DNA from: an uncultured Ruminococcus sp.
Lineage (GTDB): Bacteria > Bacillota > Clostridia > Oscillospirales > Ruminococcaceae
Length of the DNA: 13,553 nucleotides
Direction: 5' to 3'
NCBI GenBank assembly: GCA_946537565.1
Contig: CAMNFW010000032.1
Location: 1 to 13,553, forward strand
Shown: positions 7,570-13,553 of the stretch, one piece after another
Position numbering within the stretch: the first letter of the stretch is position 1
Layout: the number at the start of each line of letters is the position of its first letter
The notes under the pieces: model-generated
What the model was told of the DNA's origin: nothing
The model's input: the letters and a program-made list of their open reading frames with translations, nothing else
Databases searched by the model: none
Translations under genes and position numbers: made by a program

Positions 7570-7917
7570 TCAGATATTTTTAAAAGTAAAGTTCAGGTCG
7601 CCGATGAGGTCACTGCAAAGCCGGAGGTATTCTTTAAGGAGAGAAGCCGCAGCCGAAGGGGAAGAATTATCGCTGTGGGAGAGCATTTTTCCGGCATAGG
7701 TGATATTTCTTCTGTCTCTGGCAGAGCGGATAGCAGCGAGCCTGTAGTTGACGAGAGCGGCGCAGAGAAATTCCAGCCTGATATCATTGGGGTCAGCATC
7801 GGGCAGGAGCAGGGAATCAATTTCGTCTTCAGCGAGGGAAATGAGCTGGACATAGCCGTCAGCGCAGTCCTCACCGGAGAAAAGGCAAAGCAGGGATTTA
7901 ACAGATTCAATATTCAT
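7570..7917 (-). CDS. Head-tail connector (adaptor) protein, gp6-like
   Basis: The protein has 115 residues and is almost entirely helical: an N-terminal helix, a central RLEFLCAALVNYRLAAIRSARDR helix pair, and a C-terminal helix. This is the fold style of HK97 gp6 / SPP1 gp15 adaptors, which sit under the portal. The gene follows the capsid and protease genes, as expected. I chose the ATG at 7917 (M5 of a longer reading from GTG 7929) because GAGGTGATC lies 7-8 nt before it. The upstream protease gene stops 8 nt earlier. Confidence 0.6.
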   Translation of the reverse strand: MNIESVKSLLCLFSGEDCADGYVQLISLAEDEIDSLLLPDADPNDIRLEFLCAALVNYRLAAIRSARDRRNITYAGKMLSHSDNSSPSAAASLLKEYLRLCSDLIGDLNFTFKNI

Positions 7918-7925
7918 AAAAAAGA

Positions 7926-8771
7926 TCACCTCAGAATAAAAACGCTGTTCTGTTCAATTTCCTGTTCAGAGTTATCAGCGGGGGGAGCGAGCTGAACGGG
8001 GATAAAATTTTTTCTTGCAAGGCGTTCGTAGGCATTTTTAGTTTCGTTCAGGCGGCTTATATCCATATTCTTAGCGGAGACAAAAGCGGCGATAGCAGCG
8101 GCTCTTCCGCCGGTAAGAAAGGCAAGGCGGCGGATCTCTTTTCTCAGTTCAAAGCAGGCGGAATCGTAATCCTCAGACGGGTCAGAGAGCTTAGAGCCGT
8201 CACTGGTATATTTTTTTGTAACACCGGCGTTTACCTGAGCCGGAACAGCCACAAAGCTCCATTCATAGGCATCGGTGATATCGTCGAGGGTATTGAAGCA
8301 AAGAGTGCCGTTATATTTTTTTCCTTTGACATGGGAGCAGGCAGAAACAGAGCGGTCGCAGCCGCAGACCGAGCAGATCCTTTTAGAAGCGGCGCAGGAG
8401 ATGCTGACTTCTTTCTTGATACCGCCGTCTATTTCAGCGATGAGGTTTTTGTTATTATCCGTGCGGACCATATAAGCGTAAGCCTTAAGAAATTTATAAG
8501 GGGAGCCGGAGCGGGTGAGTTTATCCGGGTCAGAAACTATCTCAGTTTCAAAGATACGGGCATTCTGGTTATTAGTGGAAGGGTCGTGGTCGAAGATACC
8601 GGTTTTGCCGATGAAGAGCTTGCTGAGGGAAGAGAGAGCGTTATCCGAAAAGCGTTCAAAGTCCCGGTCGGTATCGTTATCGCAGAGAATGACGGAGAAG
8701 GTATAAAGCTCGTCCTCAGAGAAATCACGGCGGGTAAATTTATTGATCTTGTCAAGGGTTTCTTTGTTCAT
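7926..8771 (-). CDS. Putative prohead maturation protease with Cys/His cluster
   Basis: The 281-residue protein follows the S78-type prohead protease plan. The N-terminal part has FSVILCDNDTDRDFERF (about 25-41), then a candidate catalytic His in GIFDHD (H62), a candidate Ser in IKKEVSISC (S123), and the typical domain end AYEWSFVAVPAQ (about 168-179). Between Ser and the domain end sits CSVC...ACSH (C133, C136, C145, H147), which looks like an inserted zinc-binding knuckle. The C-terminal tail (about 188-281) is charged and helical. It would cleave capsid and scaffold during head maturation. It lies after the capsid gene, whereas HK97-type clusters usually place it before. ATG with AAAGGAGG upstream. 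Confidence 0.6.
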   Translation of the reverse strand: MNKETLDKINKFTRRDFSEDELYTFSVILCDNDTDRDFERFSDNALSSLSKLFIGKTGIFDHDPSTNNQNARIFETEIVSDPDKLTRSGSPYKFLKAYAYMVRTDNNKNLIAEIDGGIKKEVSISCAASKRICSVCGCDRSVSACSHVKGKKYNGTLCFNTLDDITDAYEWSFVAVPAQVNAGVTKKYTSDGSKLSDPSEDYDSACFELRKEIRRLAFLTGGRAAAIAAFVSAKNMDISRLNETKNAYERLARKNFIPVQLAPPADNSEQEIEQNSVFILR

Positions 8772-8785
8772 AGATCCTCCTTTAT

Positions 8786-8812
8786 CCCGTCCAGATATAA
8801 AACCTGAACGGG
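8786..8812 (-). promoter_or_regulatory. RNA hairpin between capsid and protease genes
   Basis: The 132-bp space between the capsid stop and the protease start contains CCCGTTCAG pairing with CTGGACGGG (9 bp, one G-U) around a 9-nt loop on the minus strand. It ends a few bases before the AAAGGAGG ribosome site of the protease gene. The G-U favours a minus-strand RNA role, such as protecting the capsid mRNA end or damping protease translation. A T10 run on the plus strand (8819-8828) also allows a plus-strand terminator of any antisense transcript. Confidence 0.5.
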
Positions 8813-8903
8813 ACGGTATTTTTTTTTTAGAAGTAAGATTTTATCATTTCATTCAGCCGGGCAGCGTTCCTGTATCAGAAGGCATTTCACTGAAAAATGG
8901 GAT

Positions 8904-9866
8904 TTATCCGGCAGAAACAGTCAGCACCTTAACAGCAGAAGGAGTGATCTTTTTGAAGCCGCAGGTGATAGAAACGGCGATCTGATCGAGCTGGCGGTCG
9001 ATGAGCTTATCGGTTTCGAGGACGAGACCGGAGCTGGTGATAAATTCCAGGGCGAAATCTCTGTCGATACCGATGATGGTATTATCTTCAGCGGAAGCGG
9101 TCTTAAGGAGCTTAGCGCCGAAGGGGAGAACGAGTCTGCCGGCGGCATCGGGCTTAGCCTCACTGAGCTGATCCATAGCAGCTATCTTAGAAGCGTCTGT
9201 AGGTGAAGCGATTACGATGTTCATATTGAAGTCATCGAAGCTGCCGTAGAGCTGAGCGAGAGCGGCATAAGTAAGGGAATCAGCGGTGATCTGTTCGGCA
9301 TCTTCAGCGAGAACGGAGACAGCCTTTTTAGCCACAGCAGCGGCAAGGCGTACACCGACGCTTCTGAGCATGATACCGAAAACGTCCAGGCGCTGCTTTC
9401 TTACAGCCTCATAGGAAGCGTTGATAAGTCTGCCGAACTTCTGGAGAACGACAGCATCACTGCCTTCTCTTACGGAAGCAGTGGGAAGGGGACCAGCCTC
9501 AGCGGTGACGGAATATTCAGCGGAATCATCAATAGTGCAGCCCAGGTACTGGGAGCTTTCGCAGATAGTTTTAACAGCGCTGACATCGTTGATAAAGGTT
9601 TCGCTGAAGCCTTTTCTGATGCTGCGGACGACGAATTCCGGGAACAGCACAGCGGTTTCGGTAGAAGTGAAGAACTTTTCCACTCTGTCGCAGTCTGAAC
9701 CGGTGAGGCGGATATTGAATCTTTTGAGCTGTCTTTCGTAAGCGTCGAGCTTTTCGAGAGGGGAGCCGGAGTAGTTAGAAGTTGGGTCCAGATCTTCGAG
9801 GGCGGCGGTGAAGGATTTGCCGGAGAGGTTGTAGAGAGCCTTTTCAAGTTTAACATCATTATACAT
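8904..9866 (-). CDS. Major capsid protein, HK97 fold
   Basis: The 320-residue protein resembles the Clostridia-phage capsid family with an N-terminal LEKLDAYERQLKRF helix (about 36-50), then FFTSTETAVLFPEFVVRSIRKGF (about 66-88), which starts the shell domain. The E-loop-like part and a long backbone helix follow (about 145-185). A typical C-terminal strand set ends in VLETDKLIDRQLDQIAVSITCGF. It has no long N-terminal scaffold (delta) domain, only about 65 residues before the shell domain. Subunits would form the icosahedral head that encloses packaged DNA. ATG with GGAGG. Portal and terminase neighbours argue against an encapsulin. Confidence 0.8.
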   Translation of the reverse strand: MYNDVKLEKALYNLSGKSFTAALEDLDPTSNYSGSPLEKLDAYERQLKRFNIRLTGSDCDRVEKFFTSTETAVLFPEFVVRSIRKGFSETFINDVSAVKTICESSQYLGCTIDDSAEYSVTAEAGPLPTASVREGSDAVVLQKFGRLINASYEAVRKQRLDVFGIMLRSVGVRLAAAVAKKAVSVLAEDAEQITADSLTYAALAQLYGSFDDFNMNIVIASPTDASKIAAMDQLSEAKPDAAGRLVLPFGAKLLKTASAEDNTIIGIDRDFALEFITSSGLVLETDKLIDRQLDQIAVSITCGFKKITPSAVKVLTVSAG

Positions 9867-9886
9867 AAAATAATACCTCCAAAAGA

Positions 9887-11020
9887 TTAATTGTTATTAC
9901 TCAGGCGCTGTTCGATCTCCATAGCCTGAGCGGTTTTAAGTCTTGCATCAGCCAGGACAAGCTCGTCCTGGAGATTGATATTGTCCCACTCCACGGAGCA
10001 GGAAGAATCTGTACCGAGGAGGCACAGGAAAGAGTTGCCGATCTCAGTGATAACAGGTGTGAGAAGTCTGCGGTAATATTCCAGCTCAGAGGTAAGGATA
10101 TCAGCCTGCTGAGAGGACATACGCTCGGTGGTACTCCAGCTGAGACCGAGCAGGAAAGGCGGGATCGACAGCTTAGAGATGATCTGTTCGAGAAGCTGCC
10201 GCACAGGAACGTTGGTATCAAACAGTTGATTTTCCGCACCGATAACCTTTATATCCACATCGCCCACAGCGATGAAGTCTTTGACATTGCCGTATCTTGC
10301 GGAGTTCATACCGTCAGCCCATTCCTTAGCGATGAGCATAGCACGATCTTTAGCAGCGGAGAGATCGCCGCCGGAGCCGTCTGGTTTATATGTGACGGCA
10401 TAGCGGATATTGCCGGCACGGTCATAATTCTGACCGATGCACCTGTAGATCCTCATGAGGATACTGCTGAGCGCCGGGAGACCACGGAGAATGGAATTAC
10501 CGCCGATGAGTGCAGCGTAAACGATCCTTTCCGGGTGAGGGAGCTTAACAGCGGAGCCGCCGGGGGAAGAGAGGATATAGTCCCGTGAGAAAGGCTGAGC
10601 GCCCTGAACCGCTTTGACCGAGCCGGGCGAACCGTTCCAGAGACCGGCAATACCGCTGCCGTCCGGAAGGGGAACTATCTCACCGGCAGCGGAGCCATAG
10701 GTCAGCAGGCTGTCCAGGAAGATATCGGTAAAAGTACCCAGCGATCTGCCGGAGATACCCACGGGAACATTTTCGCAGAAGGAATCCAGTTCCGGCTGAA
10801 ATTTTTTGTCTGAGCAGACGAGCCTGAAACCGCCGGTAAGCCGGATAGTTTTCATAATAGCGGCATCAATGACCGGCACAGCGAATCTTAGTCTGTCGTA
10901 GAGTTCCTTTTCAAAAGGGAGAGGGGACTCTGGCAGCAGGCAGCTGTCTTTGAAGTCCTGACGTTCAGCCTGAACGAGCTGGATATCGGGAGCAGATTTT
11001 TTGCGTTTGAAGAAATTCAT
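9887..11020 (-). CDS. Phage portal protein
   Basis: The 377-residue protein forms the ring through which DNA enters and leaves the head. Visible family features are a GFRLVCSDKKFQPELDSF region (about 64-81), LDSLLTYGSAAGEIV (about 102-116), ILRGLPALSSILMRIYRCIGQNYDR (about 178-202), the IPPFLLGLSWSTTERMSSQQADI block (about 287-309) typical of portal stems, and a helical C-terminus. Lengths of related portals are about 380-450, so it is short but complete. ATG preceded by AGGAGGT. It ends 20 bp before the capsid gene. Confidence 0.85.
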   Translation of the reverse strand: MNFFKRKKSAPDIQLVQAERQDFKDSCLLPESPLPFEKELYDRLRFAVPVIDAAIMKTIRLTGGFRLVCSDKKFQPELDSFCENVPVGISGRSLGTFTDIFLDSLLTYGSAAGEIVPLPDGSGIAGLWNGSPGSVKAVQGAQPFSRDYILSSPGGSAVKLPHPERIVYAALIGGNSILRGLPALSSILMRIYRCIGQNYDRAGNIRYAVTYKPDGSGGDLSAAKDRAMLIAKEWADGMNSARYGNVKDFIAVGDVDIKVIGAENQLFDTNVPVRQLLEQIISKLSIPPFLLGLSWSTTERMSSQQADILTSELEYYRRLLTPVITEIGNSFLCLLGTDSSCSVEWDNINLQDELVLADARLKTAQAMEIEQRLSNNN

Positions 11021-11039
11021 ATTACCTCCTTTTTTTAAT

Positions 11040-11080
11040 TCACGTTGTCGCTTGCTAAAGCTCGCTCACTCTTAACGTGA
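11040..11080 (-). repeat. Nested inverted repeats in the terL-portal gap
   Basis: The 193-bp space between terL and portal is the longest gap inside the cluster. TCACGTT (11040-11046) is mirrored by AACGTGA (11074-11080), enclosing a second stem GCTT/AAGC (11050-11053 with 11058-11061). It lies just upstream of the portal ribosome site. No T tract follows on the minus strand, so it is more likely an mRNA processing or translation element than a terminator. The remainder of the gap (11081-11213) shows no convincing gene. Confidence 0.45.
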
Positions 11081-11213
11081 TTGGTAACTTATAGATCGCA
11101 TACGGCGCAGAAGATGCTCCGGTGCTTTATGGTGCGGCTTGCTTCGTAAGGCGGTTGATATCATGATAGCTGCATCGAACGGCTCTTGATTCTGTTGATC
11201 CTGCTTCTGGCAG

Positions 11214-12464
11214 TCAGCTGATATCTCTTGACATAGACAGAGCGAAGAAACCGGCAGGCTCTTTCATAATATCGGAGACAAAATATCTAAGATCGTCCAT
11301 GGCGTGGTCATTCTCCTTGACAGGAGCGTCCATGCCGGCTTTTTCGCTCCAGCGGTAGAGGCTGAATTCTCTGATGATATCCTTGCAGCCGGAGTTTATC
11401 CTGATCTTATTTTGTTTAAGAGCGGAGCTGACCCGGCGGATACCGGATATCACATCATTGTCAGCCTTAACGACATTGAATCTGCCGTGACGGCGGATAC
11501 ATTCGATAAAGCTTGCAGCGGAGGGGTCAACGATAATGCGGCTGATATGCCTGTCACCGGCGAGCTGTTCAAGAGCGGAATAATGCTCCTCATCGGTGCG
11601 AGCGACACCTTCTCTTTTGGAAGAGTAGTAATACTCCGCAGTTCTGTACCAGACACCGCCGGACAGACCCCATAGACCGAAGGAAGAAGGATTGACAGTG
11701 CCGTAGTCGCAGGAGATAACAAACTCGCTGCACTGTATCTCGCCGGAATACAGATGCTTTTCAGGAGAGAACATAGGATAGACGACACCTTCTGAGGCGG
11801 TCCATTTTCCGAGGACGAAGCGGTCGTAGAAAGCGCCGGAATACAGCCTTTTGTATCTTTCCTTAAGATCGGGTGAAAGTGAAGGGTTATCGTCCATAGT
11901 GAAATGGATATAGAGGGCATTTTTCTCATTAGCTTTTTTGATCCACTCGTTGTAGAACCAGTGGGAGGGGTTATCGGGGTTGCAGTTGAACCACATTTTT
12001 GAGCCGGAGACAGAGCATCTTGCGAGGGCTTGTTCAACGAAGGAGCGAGGCATAAGAGCAGCCTCATCGAGGAATACACCGGCGAGGGTGATACCTTGGA
12101 TCAGAGCGGCAGAGCCTTCGTCCTTACCGCCGAAGAGGTAGAAGCGGTTAGATTTTCCGAGGAAAGAGATATCGATATAATTCCGGCTGATTTTTTCCTG
12201 ACAGGAGAAGCCATACTCTTTGAGGAGAGGGAGCAGGGGAGTGATGACATTTCTGTGGAGGGAAGTGACGGTTTTGCCGCAGACAGCGAAAGCAGCGCCT
12301 GAGAAGGAGTTTGCCGCCCACATAACGAAGCCGAGGGACATAGATAGTGTCTTGCCGCTGCGGACAGCACCGTCACAGATTACAGCGTCGAAGTGTCTGG
12401 TATCTGGTCTGCACCACCAGTTGACGGTGAGAAGTTGTTTTTTTGAGAATTTTTTAATCACCAT
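11214..12464 (-). CDS. terL: Phage terminase large subunit
   Basis: The motor and nuclease that pumps and cuts DNA during head filling, 416 residues. Walker A GAVRSGKT (32-39), Walker B GVFLDEA with D132/E133, a coupling-type FNCNP motif (about 158-162), and the RNase-H-like nuclease acids in CDYGTVNP (about D252), IIVDP (about D312) and HAMDDLRYF (about D389/D390) are all present, so it looks catalytically intact. I start it at the ATG at 12464, where GAGGAGAG lies 8 nt upstream, rather than at 12500. It overlaps the terS end by 11 bp in another frame, which implies coupling. Confidence 0.93.
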   Translation of the reverse strand: MVIKKFSKKQLLTVNWWCRPDTRHFDAVICDGAVRSGKTLSMSLGFVMWAANSFSGAAFAVCGKTVTSLHRNVITPLLPLLKEYGFSCQEKISRNYIDISFLGKSNRFYLFGGKDEGSAALIQGITLAGVFLDEAALMPRSFVEQALARCSVSGSKMWFNCNPDNPSHWFYNEWIKKANEKNALYIHFTMDDNPSLSPDLKERYKRLYSGAFYDRFVLGKWTASEGVVYPMFSPEKHLYSGEIQCSEFVISCDYGTVNPSSFGLWGLSGGVWYRTAEYYYSSKREGVARTDEEHYSALEQLAGDRHISRIIVDPSAASFIECIRRHGRFNVVKADNDVISGIRRVSSALKQNKIRINSGCKDIIREFSLYRWSEKAGMDAPVKENDHAMDDLRYFVSDIMKEPAGFFALSMSRDIS

Positions 12465-12942
12465 CAGCGGCACTCTCCTCTGCGGAAGCTGTGAGGGCAC
12501 CGATGAGGCTTTCAGCTCTTGCGTTATCGGAGAAAGAATTTTCCAGCTCAGAGAGCTTTTCCAGCGCCTTCATACGGTCGGCGAATTTGATCTCAACGCC
12601 CTTGTCCTTGATACGTTTTATCTCTGCGACATTGAAGAGATCGAGGGAAGCGATGACTGAGGGCGGAGGAAGCTCTTCAGCGAAAGCAAGATAAATCGCA
12701 TCATTGCAGGAGCCGAAGGCAAGACGTCTGAGACCGGTGATGACGTTATTTTCGTCGGCGAGGGCAGCTCGGAGTTCAGCGATATATTTTTTGCAGGCTG
12801 GTTTTTTGAGAAGCTGCATACCGAAAGCGAAAGCGTTTTCACGGTCAGCGCCTGCGTGGACAGCGGCTTCGGGGACACTGCCCAGCAGCACATACCAAAG
12901 GCAGAAGCTTTTCCGCATTGAATTCTGAATGTGATCTGACAA
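12454..12942 (-). CDS. terS: Phage terminase small subunit
   Basis: TerS chooses the DNA to be packaged. This 162-residue protein has an N-terminal helix-turn-helix-like part (FCLWYVLLGSVPEAAVHAG, then FAFGMQLLKKPACKKYI), the typical TerS middle (GLRRLAFGSCNDAIYLAF, SLDLFNVAEIKRIKDKG) and VEIKFADRMKALEKLSELE at the oligomerisation end. An ATG at 12987 has no ribosome site. A TTG at 12942 is in frame with AAAAGGAGG 8 nt upstream, so I prefer TTG; this may keep expression low. It is the first gene of the cluster. Confidence 0.75.
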   Translation of the reverse strand: MSDHIQNSMRKSFCLWYVLLGSVPEAAVHAGADRENAFAFGMQLLKKPACKKYIAELRAALADENNVITGLRRLAFGSCNDAIYLAFAEELPPPSVIASLDLFNVAEIKRIKDKGVEIKFADRMKALEKLSELENSFSDNARAESLIGALTASAEESAADGD

Positions 12943-13069
12943 ATAAAAAACCTCCTTTTGACGGCTGAGTGAATGATCACCGTTCATAAGGGGGCAAAAA
13001 ATGGGTATTTTTCAATACAAAACCGTTGAATAAGGAAAAAATTTTTTTTGAGGAAAAAATTCTGCATTG

Positions 13070-13111
13070 GCAATAAATAAAAAGCCGGCACTCATAGCTA
13101 AGAGCGGCGGC
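13070..13111 (-). terminator. Terminator-like hairpin in the leader of the phage-derived cluster
   Basis: On the minus strand, GCCG at one end pairs with CGGC at the other, and an inner CTC pairs with GAG with a C-G and a G-U between, separated by one mismatch and closed by a short loop. The run TTTTTATTT follows. It lies between the operator-like sites and terS, so it could act as an attenuator. A 9-bp inverted repeat, GTTGAATAA (13025-13033) and TTATTCAAC (13116-13124), encloses it and might form an alternative structure. Confidence 0.45.
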
Positions 13112-13143
13112 AGAGTTATTCAACTATTTAGCTTTTAAAAACA

Positions 13144-13198
13144 TTAGTATAAACTAACGCTTTAAATACACGGGAAATATTGAGTTAGCATAAACTAA
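13144..13198. promoter_or_regulatory. Pair of TTAGYATAAACTAA operator-like sites
   Basis: TTAGTATAAACTAA (13144-13157) and TTAGCATAAACTAA (13185-13198) differ by one base and are 41 bp apart, close to four helical turns. Each has TTAG/CTAA arms. On the minus strand they contain TATACT and TATGCT, which resemble -10 elements, but no matching -35 is present at the usual distance. A repressor or activator site controlling the cluster is a reasonable reading. A half-site TTAGTTTA occurs at 13374-13381. Confidence 0.55.
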
Positions 13199-13207
13199 AA
13201 CGTTCAA

Positions 13208-13265
13208 AAAATGTATACATTTTTGAAGAAAATGTTTACATTTCGACGTAAAATGAAAACATTTT
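13208..13265. promoter_or_regulatory. Three palindromic sites with exact 21-bp period
   Basis: AAAATGTATACATTTT (13208-13223, perfect palindrome), AAAATGTTTACATTTC (13229-13244) and AAAATGAAAACATTTT (13250-13265) start 21 bp apart, two helical turns, so all three face the same side of the DNA. This is the form of a cooperative operator for a dimeric regulator. It lies in the gene-free region upstream of terS. The regulator is not in the window. Confidence 0.65.
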
Positions 13266-13271
13266 GCTGAC

Positions 13272-13304
13272 AGAAAAGAATAGAAAAGAAAAGAATAGAA
13301 AAGA
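13272..13304. repeat. Purine-rich tract with tandem 15-bp unit
   Basis: AGAAAAGAATAGAAAAGA occurs at 13272-13289 and 13287-13304, giving two tandem 15-bp units. They lie within a longer stretch, to about 13334, that is mostly A and G on the plus strand. Function is unknown; such tracts can be simple slippage products. Confidence 0.6.
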
Positions 13305-13409
13305 CCAGATCAGAAGAGAGTAGAGAAGAAGAGCCTGCGGCATCACCCCCTCTCTCTGTAAGGCGATTAAGTGTTAGTTTACTTTCAAACGGACGGGAAT
13401 ATGTATCCG

Positions 13410-13431
13410 AAAAAAAGGGGGCGCAGCCCCC
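13410..13431 (-). terminator. Terminator isolating the cluster from genes to the right
   Basis: On the minus strand GGGGGC, a 3-nt loop and GCCCCC form a strong stem that runs directly into T7. It would stop minus-strand transcription entering from beyond the right edge. The phage-derived cluster must therefore have its own promoter somewhere in 12943-13409. Confidence 0.8.
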
Positions 13432-13509
13432 GTAATAGAAACTATGCAGTAGAAACAAGCAGAAAGAGTAATGGTTTTAGGCAAGTAACCGTGAACGAGA
13501 GCCGGGATT

Positions 13510-13553
13510 CCAAAGGGTTCACAACCCTTTGGCGGAGTCCAGAGGCAGAGCCT
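13510..13553. repeat. Partial dispersed hairpin repeat at the right edge
   Basis: CCAAAGGGTT (13510-13519) and AACCCTTTGG (13523-13532) form a perfect 10-bp stem with a 3-nt loop. They are followed by GGAGTCCAGAGGCAGAGCCT, which begins a second stem cut by the edge. Paired hairpins of this style are recalled as scattered intergenic repeats in Ruminococcus-type genomes; that recall is unverified here. Confidence 0.5.

Noticed and set aside
7453..7995. A 180-codon plus-strand frame across the connector region
   Set aside because: It is antisense to two well-supported short genes with good ribosome sites and tight spacing, and has no recognisable features of its own.
8904..9866. Encapsulin instead of phage capsid
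   Set aside because: Encapsulins share the HK97 fold, but here portal, terminase and connector genes surround it in one operon, and the N-terminal part looks like Clostridia-phage capsid proteins.
13208..13304. CRISPR array
   Set aside because: The repeats are only 16 bp palindromes with 5-bp gaps, then a simple purine repeat; there are no spacers of usable length and no cas genes.
13204..13458. An 84-codon minus-strand frame upstream of terS
   Set aside because: It spans the strong terminator at 13410-13431, the purine tract and the palindromic array; its residues simply spell out those repeats.

Overview
The window looks like chromosome from a low-to-mid GC Firmicute of the Ruminococcus/Oscillospiraceae type. 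This is inferred from strong GGAGG ribosome sites, sigma-A promoters, a lipoprotein, a Spo0A-type C-terminal domain, and phage proteins of the kind common in Clostridia prophages. It splits into a host part on the left (about 1-5.8 kb) and a phage-derived gene cluster on the right (about 5.86-12.94 kb), followed by a gene-free control region that runs to the right edge.

Left part, plus strand. The last codons of an unassigned gene end at 74. A gene-poor stretch of about 340 bp then carries four TGTCG direct repeats at an exact 10-bp period, which resemble tandem Spo0A boxes, and a good sigma-A promoter. Four closely spaced genes follow: a small lipoprotein, purD (purine synthesis), a six-helix membrane protein, and a protein with a Spo0A-like DNA-binding end but a receiver domain that lacks the phosphorylated Asp. 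recG converges from the minus strand and ends in its own terminator.

Right part, minus strand. Nine intact, tightly packed genes read terS, terL, portal, major capsid protein, prohead-protease-like, head-tail connector, putative tail terminator, a small beta-rich tail/baseplate protein, and a putative baseplate hub (XkdQ / gpD / T4 gp27-like). TerL keeps both ATPase motifs and its nuclease acids, and nothing is frameshifted. The window shows no integrase, repressor, replication, tail sheath, tail tube, tape-measure, fibre or lysis gene. The cluster ends at a strong terminator directly in front of recG, whose own consensus promoter is interleaved with that terminator.

Upstream of terS there are about 600 bp without genes. 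They hold a terminator that isolates the cluster from whatever lies to the right, a purine-rich tract, three palindromic sites phased exactly 21 bp apart, two TTAGYATAAACTAA sites 41 bp apart, and a terminator-like hairpin in the probable mRNA leader. Together this reads as one dedicated, regulated operon encoding a DNA-packaging capsid with only a stub of tail genes. The main candidates are a domesticated gene-transfer-agent-like element, a capsid-forming satellite, or a head module split from its tail genes. The sequence alone cannot choose among them.
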